Source of the DNA: Accumulibacter sp031732815
GTDB lineage: Bacteria > Pseudomonadota > Gammaproteobacteria > Burkholderiales > Rhodocyclaceae
Direction: 5' to 3'
Assembly: GCF_031732815.1 (NCBI RefSeq)
Contig: NZ_JAVMKF010000305.1
Location: forward strand, 1-13,063
Length of the DNA stretch: 13,063 nt
The position numbers were made by a program, and so were the translations under genes. Below are positions 6,454 through 13,063 of this stretch, piece after piece. The notes under the pieces were generated by a model that made no database searches, was not told the origin of the DNA, and saw only the letters and a program-made list of their open reading frames with translations. Numbering within the stretch: position 1 is the stretch's first letter; the number at the start of each line of letters is the position of its first letter.

Positions 6454-8616
6454 TCAGCGGGCTGTCCCGCGCTCGCGCCGGCGATAGGCGAGAGCGGCGG
6501 GCATCAACAGACCAACCCCGAGCAGTGCGACAGCGAACAGCGGCCAGAGCACCGGCCGATTCCACGCTTGCCGCAAGCGTGCCCGCTCGCCGCCATCAAT
6601 CCGCTGATACTTCAGAATGTTGTTGCCAACATCGGTAGGCTTGCGATTGTGCAGCCAGGCGTGGCCAAGGGTATAGCTCTTCGGATGGAAGCCATAAATC
6701 CAGGGCGCGTCGTGCTGCAGAACGGCGACCGCCTGGCGGATGATCCGCAGCCGCTCGGCCGCGCGCGGCCCATCGCTTTCCATGTTCTTCATCTGTTCAA
6801 ACAGGCGATCGTACTCGGGATTGACGTAGTTTGACGCGTTTTCGCCACCTCTCACCACTTTTCCTTCTGCTCCGGCCAAGAGGAAGAGAAAGTTCTCCGG
6901 ATCGGGGTAGTCGGCGTTCCAGCCAAGGTAGTAGAGTTGCACGGCGCCCTTGCGCACCTTGTCCTGAAAGCGATTGAAATCGGTCGAACGGACGACAAGC
7001 TGGAGGTCCAGTTTGGCAAACTGACGGGTCAGCCAGTCGAGACGTGACTTGTCGCCCATGCCACCAGTCGTCGTATCGAGGTTCAGCACGAGCGGCTCGC
7101 CGGTGGCCACGTGCCTTCCGTTCGGCCAGCCGGCCTCAGCCAGCAGCTTGCGGGCAGTACTCAAGGGCTTTCGCCGTGCCTGTCCGTCGACCCAGTCATA
7201 AACCACCGGATTGCTTCCCGCCTCACCGTCGAGGTAGCCAAAGATTCCCGGCGGCAGCGGACTGCTGGCGGCGATTCCGCGCCCGTTCATGAAGATCGAG
7301 ATGAATTCCTCCTGATCAATGGCAATCGACAGAGCTTGGCGCAACTTGGTCGTCTGCTCGCTCAAGCCGCCGACGATCGGGTCGAGCATGTTGAAGCCGA
7401 GATAGAAGATCGACGCGCGCACGCTGGTCAACAGCCTGATCCCCTTGCCACGCATCTCGTCGCTCAGTTCGATATCACCGCCAACACCGAGCCGTACCGC
7501 CTGATCGAAGCTGTCGGACGAGATGCTGGACGCGTCGTAGTAGCCCTGCAGGAACTTGTTCCAATAGGGAATGCTCTCCTTTTCCCGGGAGAAAACGGCG
7601 CGCTCGATGAACGGCAGCGGCTTGCCGCAATCGGCCAGCAGGCCGGCTGCGTGATCGGTGGCTTCGCCGTCACAGGGATAGGTCTCGCCATGAAAATTCG
7701 GATTCCGTTCGAGAACCATGCGGCTGTTCGGGTTGTTCTCGGTCAACATGAACGGGCCGGTACCCACCGGATACCAGTCCAGAGTCAGGTTCTTTTCAGC
7801 CATTCCCGGTTGCGCGTAGAAGCGGTCCACCTCGCGTGGTACCGGCGCAAAGAACGGCATCGCCAACCAGTAGACGAACTGCGGATACTTGCCACGCAAG
7901 GTAATTCGATACGAGTAGCGGTCAAGGCGCGTCACTCCGGGCAGCGCAAAACGATCCAGGTCGAGCCAGGCGGTCGCCGGCAGTCGGTTCGCCTCTTCGT
8001 GCAGCGCCTTGCCCAGTTCACGCAGGCCGACGATGCGCTCGGCCATCATGCCAAAAATCGGCGAGTGCAAACGAGGATGCGCCAGCCGCTTGATCTGATA
8101 GATGTAATCGTCGGCGACCAGTTCCCGCGTGGAAACGCTGGGAAAATCCGCGATCGTCTCGATGTCGCGCAAGTGATCGCGCTTCAGGGCGCCGTACACC
8201 GGCTGTCCGTCCACATCGAGGGCAAAGGCGGGATGCGGCTGGTAGCGAATCCCCGGCCGTATGCGCACCTCGTAGATGCTGTAGGCAATCTGCTCGGGCG
8301 CCGCATCGGCTGGCAGATCCCGGCCCTGCGCATCGGTATAACGGGCAATCGGCACGCTCGCACTGGTCGCCGGGATCAGCGTGTACGGACGCTTGAGGTA
8401 GTGGTACTGCAGCGGCGGCTCGTAGATCTGCGCCGTAAACGTGATCTCATCCTCGGTATACGACTGCGCTGGATCAAGGTGCTTCGGCCGTTCGGTGAAA
8501 GCCGAGTACAGGATGTTCAGTCCACGCTCGCGCACCGGATAAGGATCGTTCTGCTCGCTGCCGCAGGCAGAAATCAGAAGGAGCAGGAACAGGCAGACGA
8601 TGCGCACGAACCACAT
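6454..8616 (-). CDS. Peptide-type ABC transporter substrate-binding lipoprotein (family 5) with C-terminal membrane helix
   Basis: This is the receptor of the importer, binding peptides or a similar solute in the periplasm. I start it at base 8616, giving 720 residues, because this ATG opens directly onto a lipoprotein signal: MWFVR, a Leu-rich core and lipobox ISAC with Cys18 as the lipidated residue. The open frame runs further upstream into the fabI start, but that part has no signal and no family likeness. Family 5 marks include WYPVGTGPFML (about residue 280) and GWNADYPDPENF (about 560-573). Two cysteines 15 residues apart (YPCDG and LADCG) could form a disulfide. The C-terminus is odd: a hydrophobic stretch at about 688-711 is followed by RRRERGTAR, a probable membrane anchor with a cytoplasmic tail. 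No clear Shine-Dalgarno sequence precedes the ATG. It could be a YejA- or DppA-like receptor; the ligand is unknown. Confidence 0.9.
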   Translation of the reverse strand: MWFVRIVCLFLLLLISACGSEQNDPYPVRERGLNILYSAFTERPKHLDPAQSYTEDEITFTAQIYEPPLQYHYLKRPYTLIPATSASVPIARYTDAQGRDLPADAAPEQIAYSIYEVRIRPGIRYQPHPAFALDVDGQPVYGALKRDHLRDIETIADFPSVSTRELVADDYIYQIKRLAHPRLHSPIFGMMAERIVGLRELGKALHEEANRLPATAWLDLDRFALPGVTRLDRYSYRITLRGKYPQFVYWLAMPFFAPVPREVDRFYAQPGMAEKNLTLDWYPVGTGPFMLTENNPNSRMVLERNPNFHGETYPCDGEATDHAAGLLADCGKPLPFIERAVFSREKESIPYWNKFLQGYYDASSISSDSFDQAVRLGVGGDIELSDEMRGKGIRLLTSVRASIFYLGFNMLDPIVGGLSEQTTKLRQALSIAIDQEEFISIFMNGRGIAASSPLPPGIFGYLDGEAGSNPVVYDWVDGQARRKPLSTARKLLAEAGWPNGRHVATGEPLVLNLDTTTGGMGDKSRLDWLTRQFAKLDLQLVVRSTDFNRFQDKVRKGAVQLYYLGWNADYPDPENFLFLLAGAEGKVVRGGENASNYVNPEYDRLFEQMKNMESDGPRAAERLRIIRQAVAVLQHDAPWIYGFHPKSYTLGHAWLHNRKPTDVGNNILKYQRIDGGERARLRQAWNRPVLWPLFAVALLGVGLLMPAALAYRRRERGTAR

Positions 8617-8710
8617 GCGGCAAGTGTAGCGCGAACGGACAGATCTTGGCTGCACCGCCGACCCCGGGACGCCCTCATGGGCGTGCAACCGACAATCGCC
8701 GGTGTCGCGA

Positions 8711-8758
8711 GCAGTTCCTTTATAATGCGCGAGCGAAGCAGATTCGCGCAGGAACTGC
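8711..8758. repeat. Nested inverted repeat covering the fabI -10 box
   Basis: Outer arms GCAGTTCCT (8711-8719) and AGGAACTGC (8750-8758) are perfect reverse complements. Directly inside the right arm and seven bases inside the left arm are inner arms GCGCGA (8727-8732) and TCGCGC (8744-8749), also perfect. The seven unpaired bases on the left are TTATAAT, which contain the -10 box. It could be an operator, a cruciform-prone site or, if transcription starts upstream, a leader hairpin. No regulator is known from this sequence. Confidence 0.6.
8721..8726 (+). promoter_or_regulatory. Candidate -10 box of the fabI promoter
   Basis: TATAAT matches the sigma-70 -10 consensus at all six positions. 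Transcription would start near 8733, giving a leader of about 60 bases. The matching -35 region (near 8698-8703) is poor, so the promoter may need an activator or may be weak. Few other AT-rich hexamers occur in this GC-rich DNA, which supports the call. Confidence 0.55.
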
Positions 8759-8781
8759 AAACCTTGCAAAATTTTCGTTAC

Positions 8782-8786
8782 GGGAG
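8782..8786 (+). promoter_or_regulatory. Ribosome binding site of fabI
   Basis: GGGAG lies five bases before the ATG at 8792. Together with the MGFL N-terminus shared across FabI proteins it fixes the start. Confidence 0.7.
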
Positions 8787-8791
8787 AAGCA

Positions 8792-9592
8792 ATGGGATTC
8801 CTTGCCGGCAAGCGCATCCTGATCACGGGCGTGCTGTCAAAACACTCGATCGCCTACGGTATCGCTCGCGCCTGCCATCGCGAAGGCGCGCAACTGGCGT
8901 TTACCTTCCAGAACGAACGCTTCCAGGACCGCCTTGCCAAGTTCGCCCGCGAATTCGCCAGCACCCTCATCTACCGCTGCGATGTTTCCGACGATGCGGA
9001 GATTGCACAGCTCTTCACCGACCTTGCCAGCGAGTGGGATGGCCTCGACGGGCTGGTTCATTCAATCGCCTACGCCCCCGGCGAGGCGATCGAAGGAGAC
9101 TTTCTCGATGGCATCACGCGCGACGCCTTCCGTATTGCGCACGACATCTCGTCCTACAGCTATCCGGCGCTCGCCAAGGCGGCTCGCCCGCTGCTCCTCA
9201 AGGGCCGGCAGCCTGCCCTTCTGGCGCTTTCCTACCTGGGCGCCGAGCGCACGCTGCCCAACTACAATACGATGGGACTGGCCAAAGCAAGTCTCGAAGC
9301 GGCCACCCGCTACCTGGCCTTTTGCCTGGGTCCGCAAGGTATCCGCGCCAACGCCATCTCGGCCGGACCGATCAAGACGCTCGCCGCATCGGGCATCGGC
9401 AATTTCTCGCGTCTGTTGGCGTACAACGCACACAACGCGCCGCTTCGGCGCAATATCACGATCGATGAAGTTGGCAACGCGGCGGCTTTTCTGCTCTCCG
9501 ATCTGGCCAGCGGAATCACCGGCGAAATCATGTATGTCGATGGCGGATTGAACACCACGGCACTGGGCAACGCCGAACCTCTGCCCTCCTGA
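8792..9592 (+). CDS. fabI: Enoyl-[acyl-carrier-protein] reductase (NADH), FabI
   Basis: FabI reduces trans-2-enoyl-ACP to acyl-ACP with NADH, the last step of each fatty-acid elongation cycle, in the cytoplasm. The 266-residue chain is a short-chain dehydrogenase fold of the FabI class: start MGFLAGKRILITG, cofactor loop GVLSKHSIAYG (13-23), then VHSIAYAPG (89-97), and the catalytic set Tyr148, Tyr158 and Lys165 with the YX6K spacing typical of FabI (E. coli Tyr146, Tyr156, Lys163). ISAGPIKTLAASGI (189-202) is the substrate-loop region, and YVDGGLNTTA closes the fold. One deviation: residue 93, Gly in E. coli, is Ala here; this site is tied to triclosan and diazaborine response in E. coli. 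The gene diverges from the importer operon and is followed 69 bases later by a secretion ATPase on the same strand with no clear terminator between. Confidence 0.97.
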   Translation: MGFLAGKRILITGVLSKHSIAYGIARACHREGAQLAFTFQNERFQDRLAKFAREFASTLIYRCDVSDDAEIAQLFTDLASEWDGLDGLVHSIAYAPGEAIEGDFLDGITRDAFRIAHDISSYSYPALAKAARPLLLKGRQPALLALSYLGAERTLPNYNTMGLAKASLEAATRYLAFCLGPQGIRANAISAGPIKTLAASGIGNFSRLLAYNAHNAPLRRNITIDEVGNAAAFLLSDLASGITGEIMYVDGGLNTTALGNAEPLPS

Positions 9593-9649
9593 GTGCCGTT
9601 CGGCAGCGTACGCGGTCGACACCTGCGGCAGACACCACCTCCATTGACC

Positions 9650-9654
9650 AAGAG
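9650..9654 (+). promoter_or_regulatory. Ribosome binding site that sets the GTG start of the GspE-like gene
   Basis: AAGAG sits seven bases before the GTG at 9662. An in-frame TGA at 9656-9658 blocks any start further upstream, so this GTG is the first possible start codon. Confidence 0.5.
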
Positions 9655-9661
9655 TTGATCG

Positions 9662-11461
9662 GTGCGCGAAGCAGCGGCCGCCAATACCTTCGAACATCGC
9701 CTGACGCTCGCCGAAGTCCTCGGCTGGCTCGTCGATGACGAACTGGTTGCCGCCAAAGAGTCCGACTCGCTGCTCAAGGAAAGCCGTCTGCAACGCATTT
9801 CCGCGCACCCGCTGGTGGTCATCGCCGACCAGCAATGGAAGTCACTGCGTGAGCCGCATCGCCCCCTGACGCTGGAAGAACTCGGCGCCTGGATGGCGCG
9901 GCGAGTCGGACTCGACTATGTGCACATCGATCCACTGAAGGTCGACTTTTCGGCGGTCACCGAAGTCATGTCGAGCGCCTACGCCACACGCTTCGGCATC
10001 CTTCCGATTCAGGTGACGACACGAGAAGTGGTGATCGCGACGACGCAACCCTTCCTGCGCGACTGGGAAAAGGAAATCACGGCGATCGCTCGCAAGGAGA
10101 TCCGCCGGGTCGTGGCCAACCCGGTTGACGTTGCGCGCTATCTTATCGAATTCTACAACCTGGCCCGCTCGGTCAAGAAAGCGGCGCAGCTTGGCGGCCC
10201 CAGCGGTAACCTGTCATCCTTCGAGCAACTTGTTGAACTCGGTCGAACGAACCGCCAGTTCGATGCGAACGACCAGCACATCGTCAACATCGTCGACTGG
10301 CTATGGCAGTACGCCTTCGATCAGCGGGCGAGCGACATCCACATCGAACCCCGGCGTGAGCTCGGCATCGTACGTTTTCGCATCGACGGAATTCTCCATC
10401 AGGTGTACCAGATTCCGACCAGCGTCATGGCGGCAATGATCAACCGGATCAAGATCCTCGGCCGAATGGATGTGGTCGAAAAGCGCCGCCCGCAGGATGG
10501 TCGAATAAAAACGCGGACAGCCGATGGCCAGGAGGCTGAACTGCGTCTATCGACATTGCCGACCGCCTTTGGCGAGAAACTCGTCATGCGCATCTTCGAC
10601 CCCGAAGTGCTGGTGCGCAATTTCACCGACCTCGGCTTCACCGACGACGATCAGCTGCGCTGGAAGCAGATGGTCGAACGACCCGACGGAATCATCCTCG
10701 TCACCGGGCCGACCGGGTCCGGCAAGACGACGACGCTCTACTCGACGCTCAAGCAGCTCGCCACACCCGAAGTCAACGTGTGCACGATCGAAGATCCGAT
10801 CGAAATGGTTGAACCATCATTCAACCAGATGCAGGTGCAGAACGTCATCGACCTCGGTTTCGCACAGGGTGTACGTGCGCTCATGCGTCAGGACCCTGAC
10901 ATCATCATGATCGGCGAAATCCGCGACCTGGAAACGGCCGAGGTGGCGATCCAAGCGGCACTGACCGGCCATCTCGTGCTGTCCACGCTGCACACCAACG
11001 ATGCGCCCTCAGCCATCACCCGCATGCTTGATCTCGGCATCCCAGCCTACCTGCTCAGTGCGACCGTGCTTGGCGTCATGGCGCAGCGTCTGGTGCGAAT
11101 CCTCTGTCCGCACTGCAAGGTGCTGCAAGAAGCAAGCGTGGTCGACGCCAACATGTGGGATCAGTTGGTCGCGCCGTGGAAGGCCAATCGCCCGACGCAG
11201 CTCTACCGTCCAATCGGCTGCCTCGACTGCCGAATGACCGGCTACCTTGGTCGCGTTGGACTGTACGAGATCCTGCTTCTCTCGCCGGACGTCAAGCTCG
11301 CGATCAGCGACCATAGAGACATTGCCAAGGTACGCGATCTGGCGTTCCGCGAAGGGATGAAACCCCTGCGTATTTCCGGCGCGATGAAAGTCGCCGCTGG
11401 CATCACCACTCTGGCGGAGGTTTTCAAGGTCGCTCCGCCAGTCGCTCAGCCTGACCGCTGA
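9662..11461 (+). CDS. GspE/PulE/PilB-family secretion or type IV pilus assembly ATPase
   Basis: This hexameric cytoplasmic ATPase would drive pseudopilus or pilus assembly at the inner membrane. It has 599 residues from a GTG start. The N-terminal half (about 12-165) is the MshEN/GspE N-domain, with LEELGAWMARRVGLDYVHID and FGILPIQVTTREVVIATTQP the clearest parts. The ATPase core follows: SDIHIEP (224-230), Walker A GPTGSGKT (349-356), Asp box IEDPIE (376-381), Walker B DPDIIMIGEIRD (411-422) with Glu419, and His box TGHLVLSTLHTNDA (435-448). A zinc-type tetracysteine is present: Cys482, Cys485, Cys520 and Cys523. All catalytic motifs are intact. No gspD, gspF, pilC, pilin or peptidase gene is near, so I cannot choose between type II secretion, type IV pili and another GspE-like role. 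It follows fabI by 69 bases and converges on the rplQ terminator. Confidence 0.92.
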   Translation: MREAAAANTFEHRLTLAEVLGWLVDDELVAAKESDSLLKESRLQRISAHPLVVIADQQWKSLREPHRPLTLEELGAWMARRVGLDYVHIDPLKVDFSAVTEVMSSAYATRFGILPIQVTTREVVIATTQPFLRDWEKEITAIARKEIRRVVANPVDVARYLIEFYNLARSVKKAAQLGGPSGNLSSFEQLVELGRTNRQFDANDQHIVNIVDWLWQYAFDQRASDIHIEPRRELGIVRFRIDGILHQVYQIPTSVMAAMINRIKILGRMDVVEKRRPQDGRIKTRTADGQEAELRLSTLPTAFGEKLVMRIFDPEVLVRNFTDLGFTDDDQLRWKQMVERPDGIILVTGPTGSGKTTTLYSTLKQLATPEVNVCTIEDPIEMVEPSFNQMQVQNVIDLGFAQGVRALMRQDPDIIMIGEIRDLETAEVAIQAALTGHLVLSTLHTNDAPSAITRMLDLGIPAYLLSATVLGVMAQRLVRILCPHCKVLQEASVVDANMWDQLVAPWKANRPTQLYRPIGCLDCRMTGYLGRVGLYEILLLSPDVKLAISDHRDIAKVRDLAFREGMKPLRISGAMKVAAGITTLAEVFKVAPPVAQPDR

Positions 11462-11513
11462 TCACCCGCCGCAGCCCGCGCACAGCGCGCCCACTGCTCG
11501 CCGACACGGGACG

Positions 11514-11530
11514 GAAAACCCGCAGCGGGT
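11514..11530 (-). terminator. Weak second terminator-like hairpin downstream of the rplQ terminator
   Basis: Read on the minus strand, ACCCG-CTG-CGGGT (11518-11530) is followed by TTT. The stem is only five base pairs, so it is at most a back-up for the stronger terminator 22 bases before it. Confidence 0.3.
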
Positions 11531-11551
11531 AGCCCTGGGACTTGCGCCGAC

Positions 11552-11575
11552 AAAAAAGCCAGGGCGCACCTGGCT
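11552..11575 (-). terminator. Rho-independent terminator of the rplQ-rpoA (alpha) operon
   Basis: On the minus strand AGCCAGG, a five-base loop TGCGC and CCTGGCT form a perfect seven-bp stem that runs straight into TTTTTT (11552-11557). It lies about 80 bases after the rplQ stop, at the expected end of the large ribosomal protein operon. Confidence 0.88.
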
Positions 11576-11657
11576 CTTGCGGAAAATTTGTTTGGCCATC
11601 CTGCGCTCGCCACAGCCCCGTCACGCACATGGGCGGCGCAAGGCTGTGCACTACCGT

Positions 11658-12053
11658 CTAGCCGCTGACGGCAGCACTTTCGCCACTCGCGATCTCCGGC
11701 CGGTCAAGCAGTTCGACATAAGCCATTGGCGCATTGTCACCATCGCGGAAGCCACATTTCAGTATCCGCAGGTAACCCCCGGCGCGACCTGCATAGCGCG
11801 GCCCCAACTCGTCGAACACCTTGACCACCATATCGCGATCGCGCAGGCGGCTGAACGCCAGGCGGCGATTCGCCACGCTCGGATTCTTGCCGAGCGTGAT
11901 GATCGGTTCAACGACTCGCCGCAATTCCTTTGCTTTTGGCAACGTGGTCTTGATCGCCTCTTCGCGCAGCAGCGAAACGCTCATGTTGCGCAACATCGCC
12001 AGACGGTGCGCGCTGGTACGGTTCAGCTTGCGGAGACCCAAACGGTGACGCAT
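11658..12053 (-). CDS. rplQ: 50S ribosomal protein L17
   Basis: L17 is a large-subunit ribosomal protein. The 131-residue chain has the hallmark start MRHRLGLRKLNRTSAHRLAM, the middle EPIITLGKNPSVANRR and the C-terminal GGYLRILKCGFRDGDNAPMAYVEL. The length fits the proteobacterial family, with a short, variable Ser/Ala tail after residue 120. It follows rpoA after 30 bases and is the last gene before the terminator, the universal order at the end of the alpha operon. A good Shine-Dalgarno sequence supports the start. Confidence 0.98.
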   Translation of the reverse strand: MRHRLGLRKLNRTSAHRLAMLRNMSVSLLREEAIKTTLPKAKELRRVVEPIITLGKNPSVANRRLAFSRLRDRDMVVKVFDELGPRYAGRAGGYLRILKCGFRDGDNAPMAYVELLDRPEIASGESAAVSG

Positions 12054-12060
12054 ATCGATT

Positions 12061-12067
12061 CCTTCCT
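12061..12067 (-). promoter_or_regulatory. Ribosome binding site of rplQ
   Basis: AGGAAGG on the minus strand ends seven bases before the rplQ ATG, in the 30-base gap after rpoA. Confidence 0.7.
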
Positions 12068-12083
12068 CTTCTTGTCCTGCTGC

Positions 12084-13058
12084 CTAACGCTCAAGTCCGG
12101 CCGGCGGCCAGTTCTCCAGCTTCATGCCCAGTGTCAGGCCGCGGGCAGCCAGCACTTCCTTGATTTCGTTGAGCGACTTCCGCCCCAGATTCGGTGTCTT
12201 GAGCAACTCGTTCTCGGTCCGCTGGATGAGATCGCCGATATAGTAGATGTTCTCCGCTTTCAGACAGTTGGCTGAGCGAACTGTGAGCTCGAGGTCGTCT
12301 ACCGGACGCAGCAGCAAGGGGTCGACCTGCACCGTCTTCTGGTACTCGACCGGCATCGCCGTACCCGCAAGGTCGGCAAAAACCGACAACTGCTCCATCA
12401 GGATTCGCGCTGCCGTGCGGATCGCCTCTTCCGGCTCTATCGCACCGTTCGTCTCGATATCCATGATCAGCTTGTCGAGGTCGGTCCGCTGCTCGACGCG
12501 CGCACTCTCCACCGCATAACTCACGCGGCGCACCGGGCTGAACGATGCATCGAGAACCAGTCGACCTATGCTCTTGCCGCCGTCGCCGACCTCGCGCAGA
12601 TTGCCGGCAACGTAGCCGCGCGACTTCTCGACTTTCAACTCCATGGCCAGCTTGCCGCCAGCCGAGAGGTGCGCGATCACATGCTCCGGATTGATAATCT
12701 CGACATCGTGTGACGCCTCGATGTCGCCTGCCCGGACGACGCCCTTCCCTTCCTTCCGCAGGTGCAGCACGACCTCATCGCGGTTGTGCAGCTTGAAGAC
12801 GACGCCTTTCAGATTGAGCAGGATATCGACGACATCCTCCTGGACACCGTCTATCGTCGAGTACTCGTGCAGCACCCCGTCGATACTCACCTCGGTCGGC
12901 GCGTAACCCGGCATCGAGGAGAGCAGAATCCGCCGCAGTGCATTGCCCAGAGTGTGGCCGTAGCCGCGCTCGAACGGTTCCATGACTACTCTGGCATGCA
13001 CCGGCGACAGGCTTTGCACATCGATGATGCGAGGTTTGAAGAGTCCGCTGCTTTGCAT
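12084..13058 (-). CDS. rpoA: DNA-directed RNA polymerase subunit alpha
   Basis: The alpha subunit dimerises to start RNA polymerase assembly and binds activators and UP elements through its C-terminal domain. The 324-residue chain is complete: N-terminal domain with FERGYGHTLGNALRRILLSS (29-48), insert domain, linker near 230-245 and C-terminal domain from about 246. The DNA-contact residues are kept: Arg261 in LTVRSANCLKAE (E. coli Arg265), Asn264 (Asn268) and Lys294 in TPNLGRKSLNEIK (Lys298). The C-terminus LENWPPAGLER is slightly shorter than in E. coli (329 residues). The ATG lies five bases from the window edge, so its ribosome binding site and the upstream genes of the alpha operon are not visible. 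It is transcribed with rplQ. Confidence 0.98.
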   Translation of the reverse strand: MQSSGLFKPRIIDVQSLSPVHARVVMEPFERGYGHTLGNALRRILLSSMPGYAPTEVSIDGVLHEYSTIDGVQEDVVDILLNLKGVVFKLHNRDEVVLHLRKEGKGVVRAGDIEASHDVEIINPEHVIAHLSAGGKLAMELKVEKSRGYVAGNLREVGDGGKSIGRLVLDASFSPVRRVSYAVESARVEQRTDLDKLIMDIETNGAIEPEEAIRTAARILMEQLSVFADLAGTAMPVEYQKTVQVDPLLLRPVDDLELTVRSANCLKAENIYYIGDLIQRTENELLKTPNLGRKSLNEIKEVLAARGLTLGMKLENWPPAGLER

Positions 13059-13063
13059 GTGCT

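Larger units (their letters stand above)
8617..8791. promoter_or_regulatory. Divergent promoter region between the importer operon and fabI
   Basis: This 175-base gap must carry both promoters. On the plus strand a perfect -10 box TATAAT sits at 8721-8726, with no good -35 box 16-18 bases upstream. On the minus strand the overlapping TATAAA (8719-8724) is a candidate -10 for the importer, and TACACT (8623-8628) is another, lying seven bases before the ATG. Two TGCAAA copies lie at 8755-8760 and 8765-8770, followed by the small palindrome AAAATTTT (8768-8775). The only large structure is the dyad listed separately. Confidence 0.6.
11462..11657. other. Convergent intergenic region between the GspE-like gene and rplQ
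   Basis: This 196-base gap contains the minus-strand terminators listed separately and no credible gene. CACAGCC (11611-11617) and GGCTGTG (11642-11648) could pair over a 24-base loop in the rplQ 3' untranslated region. I see no separate T-tract terminator for the plus-strand gene. Confidence 0.6.

Noticed and set aside
8617..8826. Upstream extension of the receptor gene by 70 residues
   Set aside because: It would overlap the fabI start and place 70 non-family residues before a perfect lipoprotein signal; the ATG at 8616 is the better start.
7111..9468. A 785-codon open frame on the plus strand, crossing the receptor gene antisense and entering fabI in another frame
   Set aside because: It overlaps two well-supported genes in the wrong frame or strand, shows no domain or signal, and is explained by scarce stop codons in GC-rich coding DNA.
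9594..9605. Short inverted repeat TGCCG-TT-CGGCA after fabI as a terminator
   Set aside because: The workable stem is only four base pairs with no T-tract; it is too weak to call.
11532..11565. Alternative pairing of GCCCTGG (11532-11538) with CCAGGGC (11559-11565), suggesting an attenuator
   Set aside because: In the rplQ transcript the competing arm is made after the T-tract, so it cannot regulate termination; it is probably chance.
11577..12275. A 232-codon plus-strand frame across rplQ and the end of rpoA
   Set aside because: It is antisense to two core genes, needs a TTG start inside the terminator region and shows no domain.
1..13063. CRISPR arrays, tRNA, rRNA, transposons, prophage or toxin-antitoxin genes
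   Set aside because: No regularly spaced repeats, tRNA-like folds, transposase motifs or small paired genes were seen; nearly all the sequence is covered by recognisable core genes.

Overview
The window is GC-rich, densely coded chromosomal DNA of a betaproteobacterium. The FabI, L17 and RpoA proteins and the gene style fit the Rhodocyclales/Accumulibacter type best, but that lineage is an inference from protein look, not from a search. Nearly all of it is core gene content. I see no CRISPR array, tRNA, rRNA, insertion sequence or prophage gene.

Layout. (1) 1-1854, plus strand: the 3' part of mltD, a murein lytic transglycosylase with four LysM repeats; its start lies left of the window. (2) 1855-1919: a short convergent junction with a strong hairpin. 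(3) 1920-8616, minus strand: a four-gene peptide/oligopeptide ABC importer operon, transcribed as lipoprotein binding protein, YejB-like permease, YejE-like permease, and fused two-domain ATPase YejF. The last three genes overlap by 1 and 4 bases and are probably translationally coupled. (4) 8617-8791: a divergent promoter region holding a 48-base nested dyad centred close to a perfect TATAAT. (5) 8792-11461, plus strand: fabI (enoyl-ACP reductase), then a GspE/PilB-type secretion or pilus ATPase with a GTG start. (6) 11462-11657: a convergent junction with a clear rho-independent terminator for the minus strand. (7) 11658-13058, minus strand: rplQ and rpoA, the distal end of the ribosomal alpha operon.

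How the genes work together. The importer is a self-contained unit: the binding protein captures peptides in the periplasm, the two permeases form the channel and YejF drives it with ATP. MltD cleaves peptidoglycan and could feed peptides to such an importer, but nothing beyond adjacency supports this. FabI closes the fatty-acid elongation cycle. RpoA and L17 are transcription and translation core parts. The GspE-like ATPase stands alone here, without other secretion or pilus genes.

The most unusual content is in the importer. Its binding protein has a lipoprotein signal at the N-terminus and also a C-terminal membrane helix. Its YejE-type permease carries about 235 extra N-terminal residues with extra membrane spans. 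This may be a variant importer with a permanently membrane-held receptor. The nested dyad over the fabI -10 box is the best regulatory lead. I did not find convincing evidence of a wholly new system.
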